Assembly: GCA_037042915.1 (NCBI GenBank)
Contig: CM073196.1
Coordinates: 558,001 to 622,000, forward strand
Direction: 5' to 3'
DNA length: 64,000 nt
Source of the DNA: Auricularia sp. M13
Lineage: Eukaryota; Basidiomycota; Agaricomycetes; Auriculariales; Auriculariaceae
Under the pieces are notes generated by a model. The model was not told the DNA's origin and did not search any database. It was given only the letters and a program-made list of their open reading frames with translations. The translations under genes and the position numbers were made by a program. This document shows positions 37,096-47,063 of this stretch, in pieces; within the stretch, counting starts at the first letter, position 1, and each line of letters starts with the position of its first letter.

Positions 37096-37857
37096 TATGG
37101 GAGAGAAGGGTGGGCGCTGTGCATGGGCACGCGGCGACTTGCTTATAAGTAAGTTTTCCAGGGGCTCATCATTGTCAACGGAATGAGTCCGCGCAAACAC
37201 CGCACGGATCGACGGCCGTCACGGAAGTCGTAGACTGCGGACGCCCAGGCAAGATTTCGCGTCACCCTTCCCTGCCCCTGGACCCAGTCTGGACTATTCT
37301 CCGCAGCTGCCCACGCTGTTCGGCGGATGTCTGAAGAGGCGCCCGATACAAAATTGTTGCTACGGGCATTGCAAGACTTTTTTTTTTATGAAATGAACGA
37401 CATGATCAGTGAATGCCGTGTTCAACCATGCGTTCCTTCACATCAGTACAGTAATCCACGCCTATCCATGCCAACCACAGATGATGTACGCAATTCAAAA
37501 TTTGAACGAGGCTCTGCACTGCAAGCACCGCGCAAGTATTACCATCGTTCTCATCGCGGCGTCGGGCACATGCGCCATTTGTCAGCTACTGTACAATAAA
37601 TGGCACGGCGTCGAGGTGTAGAGTTGGAATCAGTCTGCTTTTGATGAATCCATCGTCGGAGTCTGAAGCGTGTTTTGTCCGCTCCGTGACGTGTTCTGCT
37701 CCGACTGACAACCAGCCCGTCCAGAAAGACCTTTATAATTGCTCTATCTCCTATATTACTAACTTATTCCTCCTGCTGTAGCGCAGCTAGGCGATATGGG
37801 CGCAACTGCACCAGGGCATGGCACTCAGTTCTCGTTGCGCGCTACTCTCTGCTCTCC

Positions 37858-37992
37858 TCTAGGGGCCCTGCAGTCTGATTATCAACCGCGTCGGCTTCGC
37901 GCATGTGTTCGACGACAGCCAGGAGCCCGGCATGGGCTTGATCGACAAGGACGGCAAGCTCGAGATGCATTTCGAACCCCCCCGGTGTTGAT
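37858..37992 (+). pseudogene. Isolated coding-like fragment
   Basis: One frame reads LIINRVGFAHVFDDSQEPGM and then GLIDKDGKLEMHFEPP before a stop. It has natural-looking composition and follows a GGCCCTGCAG acceptor-like site. No flanking exon could be attached. It is probably the relic of a gene, or a real exon whose partners I did not see. Family unknown. Confidence 0.3.
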
Positions 37993-38526
37993 ACTCGGAA
38001 TCTCCGTCGCATGGGTACTGGATGTAGGAAAAGACTGTAACGTGATGCTCTCATGTGTTTTTCAACTGGAGGGAGTTGGAGCCGTTCACGACGTGCAATG
38101 CAATGCAATCATCACGATATTTGCGCCGGCGGGAACTTGGAATGGAACCCATACAACGCTTTGAAGAGATGGTGATCTCGTGCTGTCTCTACTAGTAGGC
38201 GCCGTGCAGACGAAGGCCGGCCGCTGCATCGTGCGCCTCGTAGCAAAAGACTGGGCGGCCCTGTCCACCGTGACCACCTGCTCTATCCAGGAGGCGAAGG
38301 ACGCGCGCAGAACTACTGCGAGGATAGCTCTCGGCAAACCGGATCGGGATGCGTGCTTCCCACTGGCAGCACCGGCACGTTTCACCGCTCTTCGTTCATT
38401 GAACCCAGCGACAGACAGTGGCACTCCTGTGCCAGACGGGACGCAAGAGAGGCTGGCTCGCGCTCGCGGAGCACGCAAAGCTCGTGCGAACTCTAGGCCC
38501 GCCCGCGCCAGGAGCACCGGCCGAGG

Positions 38527-39066
38527 ATGACGGCGCCGAGAGTCGACTCGGACGCAGATGCCATTTTGCCAGACACCTCTGCCAGGAGGCCCAGGGGCAC
38601 ACGTAATAAAAGCTCGTGCTGCGAACTCAGCAGGCCGCCTAGTCAATCCGCGCGCGACGAGTCGACTCGTGGGCGTCGGCGCCGTTGCCAGTGGGACGGC
38701 GGGCTGAATACTGTATACTCCAGGCTGCGCGGGAATCCATACAACAGAGGAGCACCGGCTTGCAGTATGAATCTGACCGTGACGGCGGCGCATTGAGAGT
38801 CGGACGTCACGGTGGATGTCGATGCCTGGGACCGTATGTATTTCGCCGGACAGTTCTCCGAGTCTGAGGCGCACGCAAAACAAAACTCGTGCTGCGAACT
38901 AAGCCGATGCGCTGCGCGCGCGCACCACGGGGCCTTGCCAATTGGCGTAGGACAGAAGATGCATTTTGAAGAAGTCGGGAATCCGTGTCCCAATGTGACG
39001 GCGGCCAGCACGGCAGGCGAAGGAGCATCTTTCCCGAGCTGGATATGTCAAGGACGCGTACAGTAG
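38527..39066. repeat. Two imperfect direct repeats of about 270 bp
   Basis: The halves share CTCGTGCTGCGAACT at about 38,612 and 38,887, and CGGGAATCC followed by TGACGGCGGC at about 38,730 and 38,980. On the plus strand both encode SCCELSR, then GNP with NVT or NLT. This suggests two diverged copies of one former coding unit. Confidence 0.4.
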
Positions 39067-39447
39067 CGATATCACAAGCGTCAAAGACGGTGACAGTACA
39101 CGTCGACGAGGCCGTACGCGCACGACGCCGGGCTGGAAGACGGTGCAGGCTCCACGGACGTCATAGCAAGCAAGGGCAGGCCGTCGATTCTTTAATTGGC
39201 AATGCTACTCTAGCCGCTTGAGGAGCAACGTAAGGACGCCTAAGCGCAATTCGGGCACTGGCACACACCCGCGAGCGCGTCTGTCGGGGAGCATGCTCAT
39301 CAAGTTTATAGCAAGGCGACAGACGGGGAGGCGAGGACGAGACGCGTTTGTCGGACTTTGGAGCGTGACTCCGGATTTGCGTGTGCGCACTGTCCTGCGA
39401 CGATTCTGTCAGAGCACAAGCACCGTCTCCTCTCTCGCAGACGACTT

Positions 39448-40080
39448 CTATGTTCCCAAGTCCACCGCATCATCACCTCCCTCCCGCTCATCCTCGCGTA
39501 CCAACCAACTCCCATCCAACCCGGCCCCACCCCCACCCCCATCCATCGTTCCCCTCAACGCCCACGCCTCTCTCTCCAAGCTCCTCCGCGCGACAGCACA
39601 GTCCATCCTAATATCATCCACCAGCGCGCGCACGTCGGGGTAGTCGCGCTCCTCCCGGATAAAGCCCAGGACGAGCAGCCGCATGTGCGCGCCGTAAAAC
39701 GTAGTGCCCGAGAAGTCGTGCAGGAGGTGCACCTCGGCCGAGCGCGTCGTGTTGCGGTAGAAGGTGTTGTACCCGATCGACATCACCATCGGGTACACCG
39801 TCCAGCTCGCGGTCGTTGGAGGGTTGGGGTCTGTCGTCGAAGTGTTTGGATGCGAGGACGGCAGACGCAGCGACGCCCAGCCAAAGTACACGCCAGATTT
39901 GGCGCCGCCGATCCACGGCGTCCGTTGTTCGTCGACGGGCAGGTTGGCCGTGGGGATGCCGAGCTCGCGCGAGCCGCGCCCGAAGCCGTGGATGACGGGG
40001 CCCTCCATCCGCAGCGGGTAGGGCGCTGCGGGCCCCGTGGGCGCACCGACGGTGAGCGGGCGTTGCGCGGGGTCGCTCAT
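39448..40080 (-). CDS. FMN1: Riboflavin kinase (flavokinase)
   Basis: A single exon of 210 residues from the ATG at 40080. It converts riboflavin and ATP to FMN. Visible family motifs: HGFGRGSRELGIPTANLP (the nucleotide-binding loop with the Thr/Asn metal ligands), SGVYFGWASL, MSIGYNTFYRN, and EVHLLHDFSGTTFYGAHMRL with the catalytic Glu (first residue) and the flavin pocket. RDYPDVRALVDDIRMDCAVA is the usual C-terminal helix. A Gly-rich tail is extra. Length fits monofunctional eukaryotic riboflavin kinases. FMN and FAD from this pathway would serve the GMC enzymes, but the linkage is probably incidental. Confidence 0.92.
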   Translation of the reverse strand: MSDPAQRPLTVGAPTGPAAPYPLRMEGPVIHGFGRGSRELGIPTANLPVDEQRTPWIGGAKSGVYFGWASLRLPSSHPNTSTTDPNPPTTASWTVYPMVMSIGYNTFYRNTTRSAEVHLLHDFSGTTFYGAHMRLLVLGFIREERDYPDVRALVDDIRMDCAVARRSLEREAWALRGTMDGGGGGAGLDGSWLVREDEREGGDDAVDLGT

Positions 40081-40886
40081 TTCAGCGATGAGCGGGCGGG
40101 GAGAGCCGCTTACATGTGCAAGAAGCGCTGAGCGCTGACTCGCATGCCAATCGCAAGTAGCGAAGTGATCCCGTATGAAGCATTTATTCTCGCCTTCCAT
40201 CGCCCTGCTCTGGACGTCCTAGTGCCGTCACAATACTCGACGCCCTGGAGACAGCATGATGGGACTGTCACGCACACGTCGCCAGCCTTGTCGTCACGCC
40301 CGTCGTGCTTTCGTTACTTCGCTTGGTCAACAGGAGGGCAGAGTCTGTCGTTCCTGGTGCCATGTCGCTGCATATATACTGTACCTTCTCTTGCTGCGAA
40401 ACTGCCGCGTCCAGCACGCTGTATGCAACTGCTGCGGCCCGCGTCCAGCATACTCTACTGCTGTCCGCCCTAGCCCGTTGACGCGCTGAGCCCCGATGGT
40501 GCGCCCTAGTCCGGGCAGCTATGCGGTCGTCACTGCAACGTTGCCATATCCACGGGCTACGGCGCGCGTCGAGGAGCCTGCCCATACGCTGGCTGTGGTT
40601 CTGCCAGTGCAGATTCATGAGGAGCGTCGAACGTCGCTACAAGCTAGTATATGCTGCTGTGCCCCTGCGATGCTCAAAGTCAGATGCGCCTGCCCGTTTC
40701 CAAGTCCCTCCTTGTCCGTCGAATAAGCAGCGATAAATTGGCACAGTGACAACGCAGATTACAACAAGCCAGGCGCGCGTACACGTTACAGGCGCAGGCG
40801 AGCAAGGAGGGACAGAGACGTACATAACTACACACGCACACACAGAGAGCGTCCAGTTGCTTATATACCGCGACCTGGGAGCATCT
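40081..40886. other. Intergenic
   Basis: Between the riboflavin kinase start and the 3' end of the Con-6 gene. No supported gene. Confidence 0.45.
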
Positions 40887-41954
40887 TTAGACGGCCTCGG
40901 CGGTCAGGTCGACCTTCTCCTTTTCCTTCTCATTCTCCTCCGCGCCGTCCTCCTGCGCTGCGGCAGCGGCTTTGCTGGCGGGCTTATTCGCCGCCGCTGC
41001 AGCCTTGCTGGCGGGCTTACTCGTCGCGACCTTGCTCTCGGGTTTCTTCGCCGCCGCTGCCGCTTTGCTCTCAGGCTTCTTCGCTGCCTTGCTAGCCGGC
41101 TTCTCCTTCTCCTTCTCGTCCGCAGCGGGCGCAACATCGTCCTTCATCTCCGCATCCGCCTCCTCGTCCTCGTCCGGCACATCCTCTCCCTAGAGTAGCG
41201 AACGCATCATTCAGCATCCAACATTGCAGCGTCCTAGGCCTCTTAACTCACCAGCTCCCTCAACTTCTCCCTAATCTCGGCCTTGCGCTCCGCGCCCGTA
41301 TGGGGGTTCTTCAGGCTGGCCTTGAGGCCCGCGACGACGCGCTTGGGCGACTTGGTGTCGCCGAGGCCGGTGCCGAGCTCCGTGCGCGCGCGCACGCGGT
41401 CGCCGATCGTCTCGAACGCCTCGTCCTTCGCCTCCTGCGCCTTGTTGCGCTCGCGCCCGCGCACGCGGTCGCCCACCGTCTGGCAGAGCGAGGTCAGCGA
41501 CTAGACCGAGGCAGGCAAGGCGGGTGGATATATGGCGCATGAGGACGGGATATACGGCGCATAACGACGGGATAATACGGCGCATAAGGACGGGATATAC
41601 GAGCAGGCAAGGATCTGGAATATGGCAAATGGGGGCCACGGAACCCGCACGCACCTCGAACTTCTCGTCCTTCTCGATCTGCTCAATCATCTTGCGCGCA
41701 TTGGCCTTGGCCTCCTCCGTGCTCTTCTCGTTCCTACATCCAGCCCATCCAATCAACACCACGCCCCGAAAGAAAAACGATATACCGAGACGAGAAATAC
41801 GCACGCAAGCGTCGCCTTGTACCCCGCAAGCTTGCGCTTCTGCGCCTTCGAGCTACACACCGACACACCAACCCATACATCAGCATCCTCGCCCAACTCA
41901 AACGCAAGCAGGAATAACGCACAAGGAATCGTCAGCTTTAGCAGCCTTGGGCAT
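40887..41954 (-). CDS. Conidiation protein 6 (Con-6)-type protein with two repeats
   Basis: Five exons join to 229 residues from the ATG at 41954 (MPKAAKADDS). Con-6 unit 1 is RKLAGYKATL, then after an intron NEKSTEEAKANARKMIE. Unit 2 is KRVVAGLKASLKNPHTGAER, then KAEIREKLREL. Both fit the G-[YL]-K-A-[ST]-L ... EAK pattern of Con-6. A linker of about 35 residues (TVGDRVRGRERNKAQEAKDE) is highly charged. The C-terminal 100 residues are an acidic start (PDEDEEADAEMKDD) followed by Ala/Lys repeats of the KPASKAAAAA and KPESK kinds. Con-6 proteins are small, disordered and induced on sporulation or stress. The fused Lys/Ala tail resembles linker-histone tails and is unusual. Intron 3 carries the 22-bp minisatellite. 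Confidence 0.8.
41534..41600. repeat. 22-bp minisatellite, three units, inside a Con-6 gene intron
   Basis: Units 41534-41555, 41556-41578 and 41579-41600 each start GGCGCAT and end in GGGATATAC or a near match. The repeat lies between Con-6 exons 3 and 4. Confidence 0.85.
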
Positions 41955-43364
41955 CGTTCGTAGGGTCGGGGTGTAGAGGTGGGGAGGTTGTGCCTAATTG
42001 TCGGGAAATGAATTTTTAGCATGACGATGGTCGGCGCCCCGGCCGGCCGACGTCACCGCCGCGGAGACGGGACGCCACACCTCCGAGTCAGGGACGCACG
42101 GCCCCGGAAAAGTAACTGCAAGGAGGCGAGCAGAGTCGATAATGTTGGCAGCCAGCCACTTGAATATTGCATGTCGAGTACAGTATTGAACCCTCCGACG
42201 AGCGAATGTACTTTAAGTACCACCTATGTACCTACACAGCGCCCGGAATGCGCACGCGTCAGCAGGAAGCAGGACCGAGCAATTTACCAGACCTGAAGCT
42301 GCCAAAGAGCGAGTCACAAGTGCGTTGAAGCGATACTTCATTGAGGACGGGGCGCGGGTTCTTCAAGCCGTATGCTACAGATTACTGCGGGGAAAGCAAG
42401 GGGAGGACGGGTGGTTGTGGATCGGATTGGATGGACGAATTCATCAGAGCGTTGACACCAGCGAGGAAATCTGTACAGTACACGTGTGCGTGCGTGCGTG
42501 TTGATGATACCGTTGAACATTGAAGTCCTGCGGCAGGGCTGGAGGTGCGCAGGCGCGTTGCACAAGGCGCGCGAGTGACGGAGGCAGGCGACGTGCCGCG
42601 GGAGAGTAAAGACCAGCGCGGTGCATAGTGACTCGCTGCCGTCTTTGTCGGGAGCTGCAGCGTCGCCATCTCCGTCTCCGCAAGACCCAAATACTCGCGC
42701 GGGGCAAGCGAGCGTTGCAGCCGGTCGGGGGATGGACAAAAAGACGAGGTCGAGGACCACTGGCGCACGGATCGTAGCGTTGCCCGGTGTCGGTGTCGGC
42801 TCGCGAGGACGCCGGCGGGAGTTGTCAATGTCTGTACACAGGCCTCCTCGTTGTCCAGGGCGTTCGTGAAGGGTGTCCACCGCGGGGTCACACCGGCGGC
42901 CCATGACGATGGTCGGATTGGCCGCGCAGTTCTCGTCGACCAAGGTAGTTGACATTGACTGTTATCCATACTGGAGCACACGATTCAGTCCCGAGTTTTT
43001 CCTGGGCCATGGTCGTAGGAATGTACGGGGCCGATGACGCGAAGAGTCGGCGCGTACAGCAGCCACAGAGTTGTACTCGCAGCCCGCGAGTATGGCCCAA
43101 GTGAGGCTGAACTGGCGTTTGACCGCCGACACAGAGTCGTGCGTAGTGTTCGGCCGTCTGTCCATGAAATAGCGACGTCCCAAGTGCGCGCGGAAGGTGC
43201 TGCCAAGAAGACGGTCGTGGCCAGTCCAAAGATGGATGCCGAGCGATGCTGTCGCCGGGGGCGTGTTCTTCGAATCAAGGCGATCGCCCGAAGGGCAGCG
43301 TGCTTGCTTTGACGGTCGGCACGGTCTACCGGGATCCAATGCGAGTTGAACGCGCGGGCGAGCG
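41955..43364. other. Intergenic
   Basis: About 1.4 kb upstream of the Con-6 gene and downstream of the RRG7-like gene. Open frames on both strands near 42.4-43.3 kb show no motif or splice logic. Nothing supported. Confidence 0.4.
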
Positions 43365-44317
43365 TTAAGACTCCAGTGGCTCGCGGTCCGCATCCTCGTC
43401 GTCAGAGTCTTCCTCGTACTGTTCTTCATCCTCCGATTGTTGTTGCTGCTGCTGCTTCCGTAAGGCCCGCTGCCGCTCTTCCAGCCGTTTCCTACGTTAA
43501 TCCGTCAGCATCAATGTCCGCGAGCGAGATAGGTCAGAACGCACGCAAACGACGCGCTCTTCTTGGCCGTGTCGACATCCGGCAGGCGCATCCCGGCCCA
43601 GTAGAGTGTGGGCACGCTGAACGTGCTCAGAATCTTGAGCGCCTCGCGCCGTCCGTCGCTCTGCTCCTCCTCACGGGCGCCGAGGGCGTCCGGCTCGTCG
43701 GCGACGCGGTCCCAGCCGACGTGCAGGCGCCCGCCGAGCAGCTGCTTGAGCGTGTCGTTCGCGACGCTCGCGCCGCACGCGTAGTCGAGGTCGAGCGCGC
43801 TGTCGACCTTGACGCTGCGCGCGACGGGGCCGGTCGTCAGCAGCGCGCGGTCGTCCGTGGGCAGGTGCAGCAGCAGGAACGGCACGGCGGAGTGCAGCGC
43901 GCGCTGGATGCCCGCGCGCCGGAAGCCGTGCGCGCTGACGAGCACGGCGACCGCGCGCACCGGCCCGCCGCCGCCGTCGGTCGCCGCGCCCTCGAGCGCG
44001 CGCACGGCGCCGGCGTCGACGCGCCGCGGGTCCGTGCACCAGAAGTCCGCGAGCGTCTGCAGCGCCTGGCGCTCCGCGCCGCTGCCGACGACGGGCAGCC
44101 ACCAGAGCCCGTGCAGCCGCGTGCAGTGCGCCGACGGCTGCTCGTCCGACGGCTTGAGGTGCATGCTCAGCCGGTCGCGCAGCACGGCGCGCGCGCGGTC
44201 CAGCGGCGTCAGCTTGTCTGCGGGTCGCTGTGCCAGCCGGGCGCGCGCAGAGTACTGCTCCTTGGCCCGGATGCGCGCGCGTGTCCAGCCCGACAGCCCC
44301 GGGCGCGACGGCCGCAT
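43365..44317 (-). CDS. RRG7-like protein that has lost the nuclease residues
   Basis: Two exons (43545-44317, 43365-43491) encode 299 residues. It aligns without large gaps to the RRG7 homologue at 62 kb. Shared are a Leu-Ser-Met at the start of the core, GLWWLPVV (GWWWLPPT there), AVLVSAHGFRRAGIQRA (ALLVSESGFTRGGLARA), VPFLLLHL and W-x-G-x-RLP. The nuclease motif is not shared: GGID of the partner is HCTR here, and Q-C-K is replaced by a D-F-W stretch. It should be catalytically dead if the fold is kept. The second exon adds a tail KRLEERQRALRKQQQQQQ followed by an acidic run (DEEQYEEDSDDEDAD). GC content is very high. It may be a regulatory or structural derivative. Confidence 0.7.
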
Positions 44318-44719
44318 TGTCCAGCTGTTTTGCAGGTGGCGGGAGGAAGCAAAAGTCTAGGCGCGGAGCGGAGTTTGCGCACCTTGTCCTCCTCATCCTC
44401 GTACTTTCATTGCTTCGCGTCTGATATATGTTCCTTCTGATTCGCTCGCCGAAGAAAAATGCAGTTCTCGGGCGAGCGTGCATATAGCCCCCTCAGGCTT
44501 TCACGTTGAACAGCGATCATCTACGGCCTCGCGCGCATTGACTATCTCCGTATCTTCCTCTGGCAGTCCCTTGTGGTTCTTAGCCTCGCCAATCAACCTA
44601 GCCTATACTACGGCTTCAACTCTACAATCAGTCCTCGACCACTGTCAGTTAGTCTCCTTTTGCAGACTTTACGGTGACGGAATTAAATGTCAGTATTGAA
44701 ATTGCATTTTCAAGCATTA

Positions 44720-45145
44720 GATGTCTTGCGGTGCCGCAACATGTCGGCCGACATGTTGCGGTGAAATTCCGCACGAAATTCTACTTTTGATAAGAAATAT
44801 ATTTTCCTGAGCCAAAGTTAATGCAGGGGGTATACCACTGACCTTAATATGTCCCTCCACAACTTCCCTTGTCAATGCCCCCGCTGGTTGGTGTTCAGTG
44901 AAGCCACATATTGAGAGCCTGATTACGTAAGCAATCGGTGATATCCGATTTGCCGCCGCTCAGCGTTGACCGGACTGTGGAGGCTTTCTCAGGGTCTTTC
45001 TGCAACTTTTAGGCATATTTCACCTCCTAACATGATCTACCTAGGCATTTGAGGCAATTTTTGTTGGAGGATACAAAACCAAAATTTCGTGCGGAATTTC
45101 ACCGCAACATGTTCCGCAACATGTCGGATGTCACCGCAAGACATC
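44720..45145. mobile_element. 426-bp MITE with ~85-bp terminal inverted repeats and TA target duplication
   Basis: The ends are GATGTCTTGCGGTG and its reverse complement CACCGCAAGACATC, each flanked by TA (44718-44719 and 45146-45147). Further inward, about 85 bp of the left end matches the reverse complement of the right end (for example GTGAAATTCCGCACGAAATT on the left). There is no transposase. TIRs plus a TA duplication fit a non-autonomous element mobilised by a Tc1/mariner-type transposase. The left arm contains a perfect 28-bp palindrome (44734-44761); the right arm instead has a direct repeat of CCGCAACATGT. The TIRs are nearly identical, so the insertion looks rather young. Confidence 0.82.
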
Positions 45146-46497
45146 TATTCTTCAATGACGCCCAGTACCTCTCCCTCGCGTCTGAGTCTCCGGAGCGTTT
45201 GTCGCTCGAAGGGCTTGGAGCACATATGTAGGTCAAGTATCAGTAGTGAAGTAGCGCGTGCGCGTTGGGTTGCCCGGTTCAAACTGCTAAGGACCACAGC
45301 GACTCTCTGTGTTCGGAATTCCCGGTTCGCAGTGAGCAGCACCGTGGCCGCAAACCCAATCAACAGTCCACACCGCGCCCAACTCAGAACAGGGATGCTT
45401 GGCGCTATGGGTCGCAGAGGATCTATAGTTCGACAAGGACAAGAAAGCTCGAATAAATTGTAGCGGCATAAAACATACACAGCTAGGACACCTCTACACG
45501 TGGGTGTGAAAGAACGTACCTAGAGACGCCTGAGTCGACCGTTGGCGCAAAATTCTGCAGAAAAGTCAGATACAAAAAAGACGACCGGTGAGCGAAAAAA
45601 GGAAGGTCAGAATAAAAGGCAATATATGGTTATCCGCAGCAGGAGCTCGGTACAGGTCTGAATATGTTGTTCATCTCGTAGAGGAAGGGAAGAGAGTCGG
45701 AAACAGGATAGCGATACGTACGCTCATGAGAGGGGGGTGTAGCGGTCCGTCCAGTGCGAGTGTAACTGCAGAAAATGATCAGCCATTGCCGTCGACGGTG
45801 CAAGAATAGTCGAGAAAAAGGCGCGATCAGTCAGAAATCTCAAGTATGTAGAACAAAGCCTCTTCGAGCCGCATCTTGTGCGACAGCTCGGCATTTTAAC
45901 AGAATAGGATCATCATCCGCGCGATGGGGGCTAGCAATGACGAGCAAGCAACGCAAACTCACCATGGGTAATGAGGCTGCCGCGCGGAGAGGCCTGGATT
46001 ATCTCCAAATATTACGAGCCCTAAGCCAACAACAGCGTCAGCATGCATCCAGAGCGACAAGACGATTGCGAGCGGAATAGAATCAGTCCCGAAAGATGGT
46101 TAATTTGAAGGCAACCTCGCCGAAGCTAGCCATTCAAGGGTGTATAGTATGCATCATGAAGGAGCGGGATGCGGACGGGCAAGACACTCACCATGGCACC
46201 ATGAGCACACGAGGGAAAGAGCGAAAAAATTGTTAGCACTCCGACAGCGGGGTTATATCCTCTTTCGGCTATCCCGCCTGGTCTGTGCGCAAAAGCATAT
46301 TCATCAACGGCTGCAGGGCGTATCGTCCCCTCTTGAAAAGTCCTCAGGTAGCTTAAGCTATTACAGCATAAATTTACGCTTATGTGAGCTTCATTTCAGA
46401 ATCAACTCTTCCAGTGGCAGACAGCATAGGGTTATGGGCACCATGTATTCACCCGCCCGCATTGGCTCGCCATGTTTTTGACATTCTTCTGCGCATC

Positions 46498-46565
46498 TTC
46501 ATTACACGGGCAAGACGGCCGAGCTAGTACGTTCATTACACGGGCAAGACGGCCGAGCTAGTACG
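46498..46565. repeat. Perfect 34-bp tandem duplication
   Basis: 46498-46531 and 46532-46565 are identical. It lies about 500 bp upstream of the kinase-WD40 gene and could duplicate a promoter element. Confidence 0.9.
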
Positions 46566-47063
46566 TTTGTTAATGTTTGATCCTGGGTTTCACCCAGCTC
46601 ACAAAGGCCAGCCTGTGTTCAAGATGGACGGCCTTGGGACAATCGAACTCGTCACTCAGTCTCATCTGCTGCTCTTTAGTTGCCAGCGACGCGCCGGCTC
46701 TGAGCTTTCCAAACTTTCATTCATCACGGCGCGCACTATCTGTAAATGTGTTGTTGGAGACTCGGTTCCGCTGGACTGCAAGGAAGGCGCTTCGCAAACA
46801 CTGGACCCGACCGACTGCAACTTCAGGCATCTCGACGCATCAAAGGCGAGTAAATATCATGCAGATGAACAGCGTCGGGCTCAAGACAGCGGGTGTTGAC
46901 GAATGGCAGGTCTATGCTAAACCTCACAGACATCCAAACCGCGTCTGCAAACAGACCATATACTACTGCGTCCGCGAGCAATTTGTCAGGGAGAAGATGA
47001 AAAAGTCCGTTGGCCGCCTGCGGTACCGCGACCATCACGCAACCTGTCCCCAGTACCACCACG

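Larger units (their letters stand above)
37096..39447. other. Gene-poor stretch with a coding fragment and imperfect repeats
   Basis: Apart from the fragment at 37858-37992 and the repeats at 38527-39066, I see no supported gene. Long GC-rich open frames on the minus strand (38.1-38.9 kb) lack motifs. The first ~100 bases are the promoter of GMC copy 2. Confidence 0.35.
44318..47063. other. Intergenic, contains a MITE and a short tandem duplication
   Basis: No supported gene apart from the MITE at 44720-45145. Open frames around 46.1-47.1 kb on the plus strand have no motif. Confidence 0.45.

Noticed and set aside
38086-38883. 265-residue minus-strand frame
   Set aside because: No motif, Arg/Ala-biased, lies in GC-rich repeats.
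43671-44483. 270-residue Arg/Ala-rich minus-strand frame over the RRG7-like gene
   Set aside because: Very GC-rich DNA leaves all frames open; only the chosen frame aligns with the 62-kb paralogue.
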